NCBI GenBank assembly: GCA_010094045.1
Contig: ML986578.1
Span: 1-64,000 of the forward strand
Direction of reading: 5' to 3'
DNA from: Lojkania enalia
Lineage: Eukaryota > Ascomycota > Dothideomycetes > Pleosporales
Length of the DNA: 64,000 bases
Below are positions 46,096 through 57,871 of this stretch, piece by piece. The number at the start of each line of letters is the position of its first letter. Within the stretch, counting starts at the first letter, position 1. The notes beneath the pieces are model-generated. The model was given only the letters and a program-made list of their open reading frames with translations. It was not told the origin of the DNA and made no database searches. A program made the position numbers and the translations under genes.

Positions 46096-48173
46096 CTGCC
46101 GCCGCATCTTTTTTTTGTATGTCGTCTTTCTAGACGCCTTGCGCGACACATATTCCATGCCAACCAAAGACGGCCGGCCAGCCTTCATTAACGCCCGCAA
46201 CTAGAGCTCTGTCGAGTGACGGCCGTCGTGCAAGCGCGAACAGGGTGAAGCGAACCCCGAAAACGAACAGACGGCCAGACTAAAGTTTGTCGCTCTCATT
46301 GACGCAGGAGACATGCGTGGCATCGCATCCTCCAATGCCTCCCTATCTGAAGCTTTATCGTGTCTCAAAGACGGCCTTCATCACACCTCGATCTCGAACC
46401 AACCCCTGAGTTGGAGGGTGGAATGGAGAGGTGGGGGTCCACTGAAGTTTGTTCGTTGGGCTTGCGGCGTAATAGTTGCCCGGTCTTACAGTTAAGATTA
46501 ACCCGTCCAGCGAATCTTGTCCAACGCCCTCGACGATTCCTGGCGCATCCGTTAATAGAAACGTTTCCATTGTCTGTTGCCAATCACAGCGCAAATAGTG
46601 AGCACCATATACACGAGACGAGACGTCTCCTGCATAACCTCGAAGAATTTCCGGTCAGGCACGAGTCGGACATGTTGTGTGTTCACAAATTACGAGAAGC
46701 ACCCCCTCTTGATAACCCGGCTGCAGCCGGCTCTTCACGTTCCGTAGCAAGTTAGCGAGTGCGACAGGGTCACTGCTGTCACTGCTGGCCCGCCAAGTGA
46801 TCCGGCACCTTTCTAGTCTTGATTCTGTGGCCGTGCAAGCCAATCTGAGCAAAATAGTTAGATCACGTACATGAGACACGTTCCTGGGCGCCGCTGATGC
46901 GCGCTGATTCGTTAGTTGGAGACGATATGCTGCCCGATTGGCTATATATAGCGCGTGAGATACGACCATGTGGCGGTGCGCAGCCACAGCTTCGTGTTGA
47001 CTATTTCACCTTCCTCACTGCAAGTCTGGGTATTGCTGTTTCAATATTATTACATCTCTCTAGGAAGCAGTTGCAACCGGAATTTGAGTACACCTGACGA
47101 GTATCAATCGCGTACTCAAAACGGAATTCGCCCCCCCCCCCCACGAGAAGCGAATCCGCGTATTCTTTCATTCGCGGGCGAAAATCGAGGGAATTGACCA
47201 AAATAGCTTTCCCCCTCGGATTTCTATTCGAGCACCAGAACATCCGATACGGCGAGCACAATTGCTCTCCGTGGAAGGTTTACTCTAGCGCTCGTGTAAA
47301 TACTGCTAGGATACAGTTGCGAAACTTAACTCCAACGTATGGTCATAGCATCGTAAAAATAGTCCCACGTAGATCGGTTGACATAACCGTCTTAGAAGTG
47401 TGGAAAGTCCCGTCATCGTCCGGGTACTGTGACCATGTAGCAGGCGTCTTCCACGTGAGGAGATAAAAGGCTTGCGCCATCTAGCGACACAGGACAATAG
47501 GCTAGTGCATTGTGTGAGATGGCTCCCGATTTGAACGCACATAGAATTTCAGAAAATGGTGTTACATTCCATTCCAAGGTCGAAGAGAATTCCGTGGCAT
47601 AGTGACACATAGGCAATATTCACACGCCAAAACAAGCCGGTTACACTGCAGGCTCTCCTGCGGTACTGTGGTTCCAGTAAGCGGCCGTCCAACGTGGAGT
47701 TCACGCCCATTCACCAACCTTATCCATGGTGGTGGGTCAAGGATCTCAGGGACCATGAGAGGACAAAGACAAGTTTGATTATCCGACCCCCTGTTGGACG
47801 CATGGACGCGGTACGAAAAGACCGAGTATTACGGTCAACACCATGCTGCCGAATTTCGAGGACACATCTGTTGATCCGACATGCTTGCCTATCGACTTCC
47901 CCTAGCAAGCATTGTTGGGCCTTATTGACGGCCCCCCCTTCTCTTCCCCCCCACACTGCGCACACTGCGGTCATCATAGTGAAACTGGGGAGAGAGTGGG
48001 CGTGTGCTAGCGTCGATGTCATTAATCGTTGGCGGGCTTACTGTGCGCCCCTATTTGCAACGACGGCGCCCATAGTTCACCACGATCAACGGTCGCGGGC
48101 AGCTCTAGCACGGAAGGGTTCGCGATGCATGGCGATGGTGCCTGGAGGCCGCGGTGAGACCACGAGTATGACG

Positions 48174-48213
48174 CAGGGCAGGGCAGGGCAGGGCAGGGCA
48201 GGGCAGGGTAGGG
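48174..48213. repeat. GGGCA pentanucleotide array
   Basis: About eight consecutive GGGCA units, followed by GGGTA and GGGGTAGG variants on the plus strand. Regularly spaced G-triplets make it a candidate G-quadruplex former; this is inference from sequence only. Confidence 0.9.
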
Positions 48214-49865
48214 GTAGGTGCGGTTAGTCATGAATTCACGAAGTGATTTATAGTTGGCGATGGGTATTGTCATGGTGTGGCATGGGAGTTTGCGCGGTGC
48301 TGGAGCCCTGGAAGAGTCGCGGTGTGCTCAAACACTTGGTAGGTGGCCCCTGCTGCCACTGCTGCCACTACTGCTGCCACTACCGGTGCAAGTAGAGAGT
48401 ATCTACACTAGGACTACAGTAGTAGTCGGTGACTGCGCCCGGTAGCTCCACGGGTCGACGAGGAGTAGGAAACAGAGAGCAGAAAGCAGCGGTGGCAGAC
48501 AAGCGAGGGTCAAGGGTGGATGAGATGGTGTGGCTGGGGGCTCCGTGGCTGTGCGCAGTGGCTCTCTGTGAGTGGCCAGCAGGGGACGGATGGTCTATAT
48601 ATACATACCATTTCCCCAAAATGGGTGCCTCACCAGCCCCATCACAAGCCTCCCGGCTGCCAACTCCCCCCATCTCTCGCGCGCGCGGGCAGTCCTCGCA
48701 CCGGCCAAAGCGAGGCCAGGGCGAATCAGCGGCGCGGCGGGCGCCCAGCGCGCTGGCTGGCAGGCTCCCAGGGCTGGGCTTCCCGACAGAAGCGGTGGTG
48801 GTTTGGGAGATGGTGGGCGCGCGCATCGTCTAGATCCAGGCGGCGCCGCGTGCCATGCCCCGTTTGAGCGAGCGGGCTCCCCACGCGCTGCACTCTCACT
48901 CGCCGGCCACCGCCCGCCCACGTCGCTTTTGGGTACGTCCAGGAGGGGAGAGGAGGGGAGGCCAGGGGAGGCCAGGACGCGCCGCGGCGCTAGTGGAGCG
49001 CTTGATGTAGCCCGTGCGGGTCCCGGGGGCAGCGCTCACCGACACCTCCTGGCTGCTGTCTTACCATTCTGTGGTCGGGGCGCGCGATCGAGGCGGAGGC
49101 GCGAGGCCATGGCGGCCGGTAACTCTACACAAGAAGCCTTTCTTATTTTCCTAGCGTCCCTTCACCGTGCTGCCACCTCATGCCACGGCCAAGCAAGCCA
49201 TAGGGCATGGAGCGTGCCAGGGTTTGCCATGCTGGGGGTTATCCAGTGGCTTCTGCGCAGCGTCCGCGCTGGGGGCCATCAACACACTGGCCGGCCGCTT
49301 TATACATAACTCGACTTCGCCCCCCCGAGGCCACGGCAAAGTCCAGGCCCCGATCAGCATAAACGTCTGCGTCTTCCGGACTACTGTCATCGAGAACCAG
49401 CTCAGGTACCGTTCAGGCATACACTCCACAGCCTGCCCTCAGTGTGCGCGGTCATCCTACTACAACGGGAGCACTACCCCCCAGCGACCTTCGCTACCGA
49501 ACCGCCGGCCTCGTCCTTCTAGACAATCGCCCTCTCGCGAAAGCTTCCACTATTGCCCGCGGACAGCAACAATACAGCAGATCTACGAGCCGACATCAGA
49601 TAATTGTCGTCCACCTCGCCGACCCGTGCGACGGCTCTAGGGCTCGACGCGGCCACGGGTAAACCATCGTTTCAAGGTAAGCTTTTCCCCTGTTCTGGCA
49701 GCATCCTATTAAGGTGCTCGAGCCCACCAACCACACGTCTGGTGTCGGCCCCCCGCTACTGTCCACGGCTTATGCTAACACTGTCACAAAGACGGCATAT
49801 CGTTGCGTTTTCTTTGAAAATCCTGCACTCGACCAGGATTCAGGATTTGAGTCGTAGTGTTCATC

Positions 49866-51808
49866 ATGTCGACCGTTTTCTCGCCTTTTCCGCCCAACAT
49901 GCCTTCGGATTTCGACCTGTATCCGAATTCTGACCAACAACATCTTGACTACATTCCCATCAGCCAGTCATATCCCCACACAACCTCTTTCCCCATGGAC
50001 ACTGTTTTCAGCGCGCCCTATGACCCAGCGGGAATGATTGCCATCGCTGAAGCACCTCGACCACATGACATTCAGTACCATCTCGACGGCATTGCCCAAG
50101 GCGTGAGGCCCATGTTCCAGCAGTACAGCCCCTCCGGTTCTCCTCACTCGATCTCCCATTCGTTTGACAACCAGCCGCCAGTCCTGTCTGCTGCTTCCGA
50201 GTCTGGGGCATCAGTCACCTCATCCCCATCCCTTGACCCACAGTACACTGAGCCGTGGAACCCAACAACAGCTGGCCTTGGTCTTGCGCCAGGTATAATG
50301 CAGGGCAGCGCTGGCCTCGAGTACGATGGACTGGTGGTGGCCGCCGACAAGGGCTTCGTGGGTGAGTCGACAAAAGTTCCTTCGAAATTCGAAATGTCTT
50401 CTTCTATCGCATCATCATCATCTTCTCCTCCTCAGTCTCCAAACTTTCAATCTCCTCGGTCAGAAGCATCGCAAAGCAATGCATTCATATCGCCTGCTAC
50501 TCCTGCTTCAGCGAAGTGGTCAAGCGCATCGTCATCGCGACGTTCCCCTTCTAGGGCTGGCCCTTACATGGGAAGGCGCAATTCTCTGCTTTCGAATGAA
50601 ATTCGTCTAAGCGACATACCTGATTCGACACTGAATACTTCTCCTACAACTCCCGTCATGTCTTCTTCGTATTTCTCTAGTAATCAATCTGATTTCATTC
50701 CTCCATTGGAGTCATCTTGTCGGTTTCCTTCCCTTCCTCTTCCAGCGACAACTGTAGCGAGAGCCCGATGCTAACGATACCAACCACAGACCCCAACCTA
50801 ATCCAACCCTATGGGAACCCATTGCAATTCCCTCAGTCCCCATATCCCGAACAACTTCGAACAACACCCTCGCCATATTTCCCCGTGCATCCACCATCCC
50901 CGGCTCTTTCTCACACTTCTTCTCACAGCCAGCGCCCTGGATCAAGGCACCTGAAGCGTGGGAGTCAGTCGCCTTACCTCCACACACAGACCTATCAACC
51001 CTACCCAAACTTCAACGGTGCTAGGCGAGGATCAGGCGCTTCACTTCACTCGCAACACTCAGGAACTAGCCGCAAGAGTGGAAGTAGTTACGAGCTCGAT
51101 GATGAGACCCGCGAGAAAGGTCTCTGCCCACTACCAGAATGCGGACGCGTCTTCAAGGATTTGAAAGCCCATATGTTGACACATCAGAATGAGCGACCTG
51201 AGAAGTGTCCTATCACCACCTGTGAATACCATTTGAAGGGCTTTGCAAGGAAGTACGATAAGAACCGACATACTTTGACGCACTACAAGGGCACTATGGT
51301 GTGTGGCTTCTGCCCCGGCTCAGGTTCTGCGGCTGAAAAGTCGTTCAATCGGGCAGATGTCTTCAAGCGACATCTCACATCCGTCCACGGAGTTGAGCAG
51401 AATCCCCCCAACAGTCGCAAGAAGTCTCCCACAGGAAGGAAACCTTACTCAGGCGCTCAGCAGAACTTGGCTGGCACTTGCTCGACTTGCTCGGTGACCT
51501 TTGCCAATGCGCAGGAGTTCTACGAGCATTTGGACGACTGTGTCCTCCGCGTCGTGCAGCAAGCTGACCCAAGCGAGGCCATTAACCAAAGACTCCTCAC
51601 TTCGGTTGCAGAGGACAAAGATGTCGTTGAGACCTTGGACAAGAACGGTCTTTCCAACAGCGTCGAGTACACAGTCCCAAACTATGATGAGGACGAGGAC
51701 GAAGACGAGGATGATGAGATCGATGTCGATGATCAAAACGACGATACATATGGTGTTCGTCGCTCCCGATCTGGCAAGGGCTCCATAAAATCTACCAAGA
51801 ACCATTGA
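49866..51808 (+). CDS. C2H2 zinc-finger transcription factor
   Basis: Two exons, 49866-50718 and 50790-51808. The intron (71 bp) has a GCTAAC branch site and ACAG end, and joins SS|Y in frame. The product to the TGA at 51806-51808 has 623 residues. Residues 1-390 are Ser/Pro-rich and probably disordered. Three C2H2 fingers follow at about 397-484 (CPLPECGRVFKDLKAHMLTH, CPITTC...H, CGFC...HLTSVH), then a fourth Cys/His unit near 515-535 (CSTCSVTFANAQEFYEHLDD followed by C). An acidic run (EDEDEDEDDEIDVDD) and a basic end complete it. It is presumably a nuclear DNA-binding regulator; I do not recognise the orthologue. The same frame stays open for 143 more codons after the stop, to 52240, and that extension looks like part of the protein. 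The in-frame ATG at 49866 was taken as start. Confidence 0.88.
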
Positions 51809-51814
51809 CAATTA
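51806..51814 (+). promoter_or_regulatory. Candidate stop-codon readthrough site TGA-CAA-TTA
   Basis: The in-frame TGA of the C2H2 factor is followed by CAATTA. This fits the CARYYA 3' context that makes stop codons leaky in tobamoviruses and when tested in yeast. Readthrough would add about 144 residues (51809-52240, ending in TGA) with the segments YPVSWGCATDKMKMKKRVLC, YDGPRRLWKDDMMLDQEFEV and YVTDLDVQTLKRAEAIHG. Codon use there favours G/C at third positions and no stop occurs. No GT-AG intron that removes the stop in frame is visible. A simple nonsense mutation or a base-call error would give the same picture. Confidence 0.5.
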
Positions 51815-52604
51815 AAACATCCCCGGGGTGTCGGATCGCACGCCGGGGGTGGCAATAAAGTTACGAAGGCCTCAGGTGCGAGGGGTCCTCGGGCCGGGCT
51901 GACCTTTTCCAAGGGCGGCGTGGCAATCACGGGATCGGGCCGGAAGAAGCGAAAGAACTACCCCGTCTCCTGGGGGTGCGCGACCGATAAGATGAAAATG
52001 AAGAAGCGCGTGCTCTGCGTCTATGACGGGCCGAGACGACTGTGGAAAGACGACATGATGCTCGACCAAGAGTTCGAGGTCCGGATGAAGTTGCCAGATG
52101 GCAAGTCGTATGTGACGGACCTAGATGTCCAGACGCTGAAGAGGGCCGAGGCCATCCACGGCACGACCCAGGAGGAGCGCGGGCCCTGGATCCCGGATAA
52201 TATCGTCGACATTGGCGAGGTGGAAGAGTTTATGATTTGATTTCACGATGCGGGGAAATAACTCCTCCCTCATTTTAAAAAAAGTTTGGATTTCGGAACG
52301 GGTATATGGAATGCGACATGCGATCAGGAAACCTTAAACCCCTTGTTGTACTTTTACGCCTTCTTGGGGGTTAGCAAACAACTTCGCTGCCCCTAGGCTG
52401 CTCCCTCAGCCTCTTTTTATTTCCAACGAATATTTTCGATTTCAGCGATTTTTGGGAATCAACCCTCTTTTCTTTGAATTGATACGATACCACAGCTTGG
52501 AAAGGGGATCATCATGGCGTTTTTCTTTTTCTTCTGCTTCTTGTTCTTCTTTCTGGATTTCGAGGGAAGGGACATGACTTTGGCTGGGAAGATTTTTGTT
52601 GGAG

Positions 52605-52630
52605 TTTTTTTTTTTTTTTTTTTTTTTTTT
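52605..52630. repeat. Run of 26 T
   Basis: An uninterrupted homopolymer of T on the plus strand, about 400 bp after the C2H2 factor frame ends. Confidence 0.9.
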
Positions 52631-53165
52631 GCTCTTCATGTGTGATAATGTGTATCATGGAACTTTGGCCCCTTTTTAGGGATGGAGATGGAGATTAGAT
52701 GACAGCGCTGTGCGCGACGGGGATTTTAGTTTTTAAATATTATTGCCTACTACCTATTGAGATTTTACTTTGATGCTGTGCGAGGCACCGATGATGTGTG
52801 TGGCATAATGAGTTGGGTTGTGTGTGGTGATGATGGCTGATGAGTTCGGTGGAGGAATTGGACTGGGCTCCGGGCGAGTGCTGTTCATGGTTTGGGCGTT
52901 GTGGGTATTTAGGTGAGGGGTGTAAGAGGCGGATATACTTGCCTGCCTGCTCGCTGCTCGTGATGCGTGTGATTAGACAGGTAGGATGCATGCAACCGGC
53001 TTGTATTCGCACGCCATGCATGTGCCCCTCGCACGTATCCGATATAGGAGAGTTTGTGACCGACCGGGCGGTTCGAAATGAAAGCTTGGATATTGAGAAG
53101 AGAAGAGTCGAGCTGGTAGGTAGCTAGGTAGGTGGGAAACGGCCTTCCTAGGTTTTGATTCATGT

Positions 53166-53201
53166 GATATTTTATTTTATTTTATTTTTTATTTTATTTT
53201 A
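53166..53201. repeat. ATTTT pentanucleotide array
   Basis: About seven ATTTT units, one with an extra T, in noncoding DNA. Confidence 0.88.
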
Positions 53202-54528
53202 GAGAGACTGGGAAGTGAGAGGGTGGGTTGGGAGAAGGGGAAACCAAGGGGGTTTTTGTTTGTGGGGAGGGGCGGTGTTGGTCGTGGAAATATCTGTGTG
53301 GATATCGACAGTGAGACGAGCGGGTGGCCAGAACCGAGATCGAGGGTCAGAAACTAGATTTGCTTGGATTCTTTCTAGGTAGAATAGAGGCGCACAAATG
53401 AAGTGTGATGGGTAGTTTCGAAGGGCGTGCATGCACTACTTATGGCTTTGACGATGCGAAGGGGGGAACGCGGTTATGTATGTCCTTTGTTCGAAGGGTT
53501 GAACGGGGCGCGGCGAGGCGGACAAGTGGGTCCTAGGGCCCCCTCCGTAGGGCTGAGGTGCGCCTCGTGTTCTTTTTGGAGTAAGAGCGCGTTCCTTTCA
53601 GCTTCTTGGGACAGGAGGATTTGCTTGGGAAGGTGTGATTGGTGAGTTGGGTTGGGGACGAGGTTGAGGGGGTTAGTGTGGGTTGGGGTTTTGGGTTAGG
53701 TGGGTGGGTTTATGGGGATAGAGGCGGAATACACTATTTTTGAGGGGGTAAGCGTTGGCTATTTTGATGGGAGCGAGATGAGGTGGATGGTGCGCGGCGG
53801 TAGCGAGGCTGCTGATGTTCCGTTTTGAGAGGGAGAGCCGGTGGGAGGTTTCCGGATGGAGGTATCATGGCTGGTGAACTGTTGGGCGATGGCGCGTGGG
53901 GCGGGAGACAAGAGTTGCTGGACGCGTGGCTGCTGGCGAGAAGAAGGTGATGCTTCGGGCTTTGCATGACATTGTATTGAGGTAGGGCCCGTTGTTCTAT
54001 CTCGGATGACTGCCGTTCGGTACACATTGTTCGTAAGGCTTTCGAAATGTGCGCGCGACTGTGCTGTAGATCTTGTCACACCGGCGACCGGGTAGCGGGC
54101 TTGACAAGATGTTAGGTTCATGCCTCTCGCCCACAGGCCACTAGATCCTTGCGACGGAGAGATGCACCGGGTTTGACCAATAATGCGGAGTAGGTGCCGA
54201 GTTTGACGAGGTGAGGTTCTGATTGCTATTCCTTCCTCCCTCCGCCGGCATCCGACTATAGTGTCATCACACTCTATTCTGTCGAGGCCGCTAGGCTCGA
54301 CGTGAACTTTACATAATGTCCTTGGCTCCTGGGTCTTCTCCGGCTTGCGAGCTCTTCGTGGCCCACTGTGCATACGATGGTCGGTACGGTCGGGTGGGCA
54401 GAAGGCGGCTACATTGGCAGCGGGGGCTAAAAGCGGTGAGGAGGTCCGGTATCTAGCGCACTAGGCACCCCTTCCCCTCATCCTCACACCGCGCAAACTG
54501 TCTAATTCACGATTCTGGGGTCTCCACC

Positions 54529-54846
54529 ATGGAGAGTGCTAGCCCCCCGGCTCCTGTGCCTCTCGACAACATCAACGGCTATCAGAGCCACACCAACGGG
54601 CTTTGGCCCAACGCGCCCGTTCAGCTAGCGCGCGGGCGCCAGGCCAAAGATCCTAACGCCCGAACCGTCACCTTCACTGTCTCGTCGCTGGAAGAATTCG
54701 AAACATCGCTACGCGAGTACCTCAGCAAGCCGCCGGAACACCCCGAGCACACCGAGTGCCAGCTCTCCTTCTGGGTCGGCACCGCCTTTGTCGTCCCCGC
54801 TCCGCGGTCGGCTCAGGATGTCCAGCCGCCGCAGCTTGGTGTTCAA

Positions 54847-54878
<32 letters not shown>

Positions 54879-56770
54879 ACATGTGCAGCCCTCGCAACAT
54901 GCCCACCAGCAGCAGCATACCCACGCTCCGCACCCCCAAGCTCCGCCAGGATACCAGCCCGCCCAGTATGGCGCGCCCGGGCACGCGTCTCACCTATACC
55001 AGTCTGTCGCCGATCCCGCCATTGCCCTGAGCCTACCCAACTACGCGGCATCGCCGCCGTCGACCACCGCCAGCGGCAGCACCCCGAAGGGAGACCAAAA
55101 GACCACCATGGGCATACTAGAAGCATTGGCCCCGACAGCGGACCCGAAGGAGAAGATGCGCAAGCAGCGCGCTATCGCCAAGGTCTGCGTGGATTCGATC
55201 CAGAAGGTGGATGGGTACCGGTATAGCTTCCACAATTGCTGGAATAGTAGAGAGGATGACAGCTTCCGCTTCTCCTACTACTGCAATGACTCACTACTGA
55301 ACAAGGATCGCGCTGCCAATGGCAAGGGAGCGAAACTAGGGAAACGCGGTATGTTCGTGTGTATGTTCGCGAGATAGCTGGACTGACGGGTAAAGCAACC
55401 AAGCCGGTGTTCGACTGTCGGGGAGTCTTGTCGGTCAAGTTCTCGGCCAACAAGCAAAGCCTTGACATCTTCTACAAGCACATCCCCCTTCACAAAACAT
55501 ACGAAGAACGGGCACCACCGCCGCGCAAGGACTCGAAGCGGCGCAAGTTTCTAGAAGAGAACGACCCTGAGGCTTTGATCAGGATAGCCAACAGACCAAA
55601 ACCTCTGAAAGCGCCCGAGGATAGTCCAGAGAAGGTGAAAAAGAAGAAGTCCAAGCAGGAAGACGAGCACAAGACCTCAGCCACCAATTCAATTGAGAGC
55701 GACTTAAGAGCCCAGAGCCTTCGTTCCCTGCTCGAGCTTATACAGACGGACCCGGCCCCCGAGCCAGTTCAGGAGCAACAGCCTGCACCTCTACGCAATA
55801 GCAGTGTCGCCAGTGCACCGCAGCAGCCCGCACATCCGCCTCCTCCTCAAGTCCAGCCACCTCGAAAACGTCTACGAAATAGCTGTGATGTGTGCAAAGC
55901 AAAGAAGACGAAGGTTAGCACCAGCTCGTCGTACTTTCTACTTTTTATGCTCTCAGGACATTTGATGTTTATATCACATATCGTCCTTCTACTTCCTACA
56001 CTCCGTGCTTTTACAGGTTTCGCCAGAACATGTGCTACGTGTTGTGATTTTAAAGGATTTATTGAGCTAGAATTCGTCTGGTTGATAAGGAGCGCCTGCT
56101 GACGTAGCTACTAGTGTGACGGCACGCGGCCGGTGTGTCAGACATGTTTTGAAAAGAAAAGGCACTGTTTTTACTCCGATGGCGCTGTGGAAGAAGCACG
56201 CCAGCCTCTACCGAGTGCGACACAGTCAGCACAATACAACGAGCCTACACGCCAAGCTCAGACGGCAAATAGTGAGCTCTCGGAGCTAGAGCGGATGAAG
56301 AAGGAACTAGAGGAGGCTAGAGCTCGAATACAGCAATTAGAAGCCCAGCAATCTCGAGCTTCAACGACTCCATCACAAACACCCCAGGTGTCTCAGCCTC
56401 AATCACAGACATTGCCACAACAACAAATGCCCAGCTCGCAACAGATGCAAGCACCACAGTATGATCACTCCAATAATCAAGTAAACCCTCATTCCTATAG
56501 TATCAGTCGATCTCTTCAATTCCAGCCCAGCGCCCAATCCTCACAATCAGCTATGGGCCAAATACAATCAGCTGCTAATACTGGTATGGTGTACTCTTGA
56601 TAATTGTTCCCCAATGCAGCCTTCTAACGACAACAATAGGCCTTAGCCCAACACATGATGCCAATAATCCTTATAGTAGGGAGTTCTGGCCGCAATTCTA
56701 CCAATATCAGACTTCACAACAACCTCAAGACCAATGGGGAAATGGGCGACCTCCAGGCGTTTTCCGGTGA
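54529..56770 (+). CDS. Poly-Q regulator with a C-terminal Zn(II)2Cys6 cluster
   Basis: Four exons: 54529-55348, 55396-55913, 56115-56583 and 56640-56770. Intron 2 is 201 bp, while introns 1 and 3 have CTGAC and TCTAAC branch sites. The product has 645 residues. Order: a conserved-looking N-terminal segment (VTFTVSSLEEFETSLREYL), a poly-Q tract from (CAG)n at 54844-54880, a Gln/His/Pro linker, a Cys/His-containing domain (YRYSFHNCWNSREDDSFRFS to FDCRGVLSVKFSANKQSLDI and FYKHIPLHKTY), a basic NLS-like stretch, then the Zn2Cys6 cluster at residues 437-464 with spacing C-x2-C-x6-C-x6-C-x2-C-x6-C. A short coiled coil (ELERMKKELEEARARIQQLE) and a Gln-rich end follow. A C-terminal rather than N-terminal cluster is uncommon. 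The middle domain may be WRKY-GCM1/FAR1-like; this is a guess. Nuclear, targets unknown. Confidence 0.88.
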
Positions 56771-57871
56771 AACGGGACAGGCTAGCATATTCATTGCACG
56801 AGGAAAGCAAAGTCAAAGACCCAATTATTTCCCTCAAAAGATCCTAGCTATTTGTAGCACCTGCCAGAACTGAAGCATGCACGACCTAGTTTTCGTTTAT
56901 CGTCCATAGCGGACGAGTTTTCCAAGACTTATCCCATTTCCGTTTTGGATGAGTGAATGGCGCCTGGCGAAGAGTCGATCAACGATATACCCATGGGCTT
57001 GTTACCTTTGTTGGTTCAGGTTTACGGATTCGATTGAAATATATCGACAAATCAGGAATACATAGAACTATTCATTATAGGATGAGCGAACATGCAATCA
57101 TGAATATCGTTCTCAATTATTTTTGATAAATTCGCTACCCGTGTCTCCTGTGTCTTGAGGTCGAGATTTTGATTGCTTTGAAATCCTGCCAGATAATTAA
57201 AGAGACCCTTACTCCTTCTGGAAGGCAACCAACATGACAGTTCTGTACCCCAGCCTCGCGAAATCCTACTCTAACGCATATCAAACATGAAGACGGCACG
57301 GTCCGCATCGCCGACCCGGAGCCGATATTTCAACACATTGCTCCGAAGGCAACCTTAAGAACTCGGGAAAGCCACAAATCAGCCTCTATGTACACACTTC
57401 ATGAATATTCGTTCAGATGTTATGGCCTTACAAATCCGGAGGCATTTACTTTCACGTGGCTTGGACGCAGGAGGTTAGAGCCCGAGTCCTTCACGCTCAA
57501 ACCCGCTTCAACCCCGGGTCCCCGACAAACAACAATTACGCATTGATGCGCCACGCAATCCTGATATCTGTAACCATAGAGAATTGCATAAGGGGTGTTC
57601 GTAGGATTCATGGTTCGCGACGCTATTCACCGCCACTCTGCCAAATGGAACCCGGTGGTTCAGGTAGGATTGCATGGATGCACGGTGCGAAGCCCGCTTC
57701 GACAAAGTTTCTGCAACGTACGTAGCACCACGGACTTTGATGGGATCGAGGGATCGGCGAAGTAATAAAAACGATGGTGCGCGTCCGGTCCTGGGAGACA
57801 GTCGGATCGCTTACTTTTTTGCTCGACTATTTCTACCCAATGCTGGGAACTTATCGATTGGGTTCCGAATC
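56771..57871. other. Intergenic, no gene seen
   Basis: The 3' flank of the poly-Q regulator and upstream DNA of the membrane protein gene. The 57417-57725 and 57508-57705 frames overlap on opposite strands and have no family character. Confidence 0.55.

Larger units (their letters stand above)
44010..49865. other. Long gene-free region with low-complexity repeats
   Basis: Almost 6 kb without a gene I can support. It is GC-rich in 44.3-46.2 and 47.7-49.3 kb, and many overlapping frames of 60-245 codons occur on both strands, the longest (48572-49309) being Arg/Gly/Ala-rich with no domain. Simple repeats at 45120-45190, 46057-46095 and 48174-48213 are listed separately, and a run of 12 C lies at 47131-47142. 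A TATATATA stretch lies near 48596. The last 1-2 kb presumably contain the promoter and leader of the C2H2 transcription factor. No terminal repeats or transposase motifs are evident. Confidence 0.5.
52241..54528. other. Intergenic with T-rich repeats
   Basis: The 3' flank of the C2H2 factor followed by upstream DNA of the poly-Q gene. It contains a run of 26 T and an ATTTT array. The frame at 53759-54373 (minus) has no domain and is rejected. G/T-rich DNA around 53640-53720 is low complexity. Confidence 0.55.

Noticed and set aside
48572..49309. A 245-codon plus-strand frame
   Set aside because: Arg/Gly/Ala-rich product of GC-rich DNA with no family resemblance and overlapping frames on the other strand.
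50719..50789. A frameshift splitting the C2H2 factor in two
   Set aside because: A 71 bp intron with a GCTAAC branch site joins the two halves exactly in frame.
53759..54373. A 204-codon minus-strand frame upstream of the poly-Q gene
   Set aside because: No domain, no splice context, and it probably overlaps the promoter of the divergent gene.
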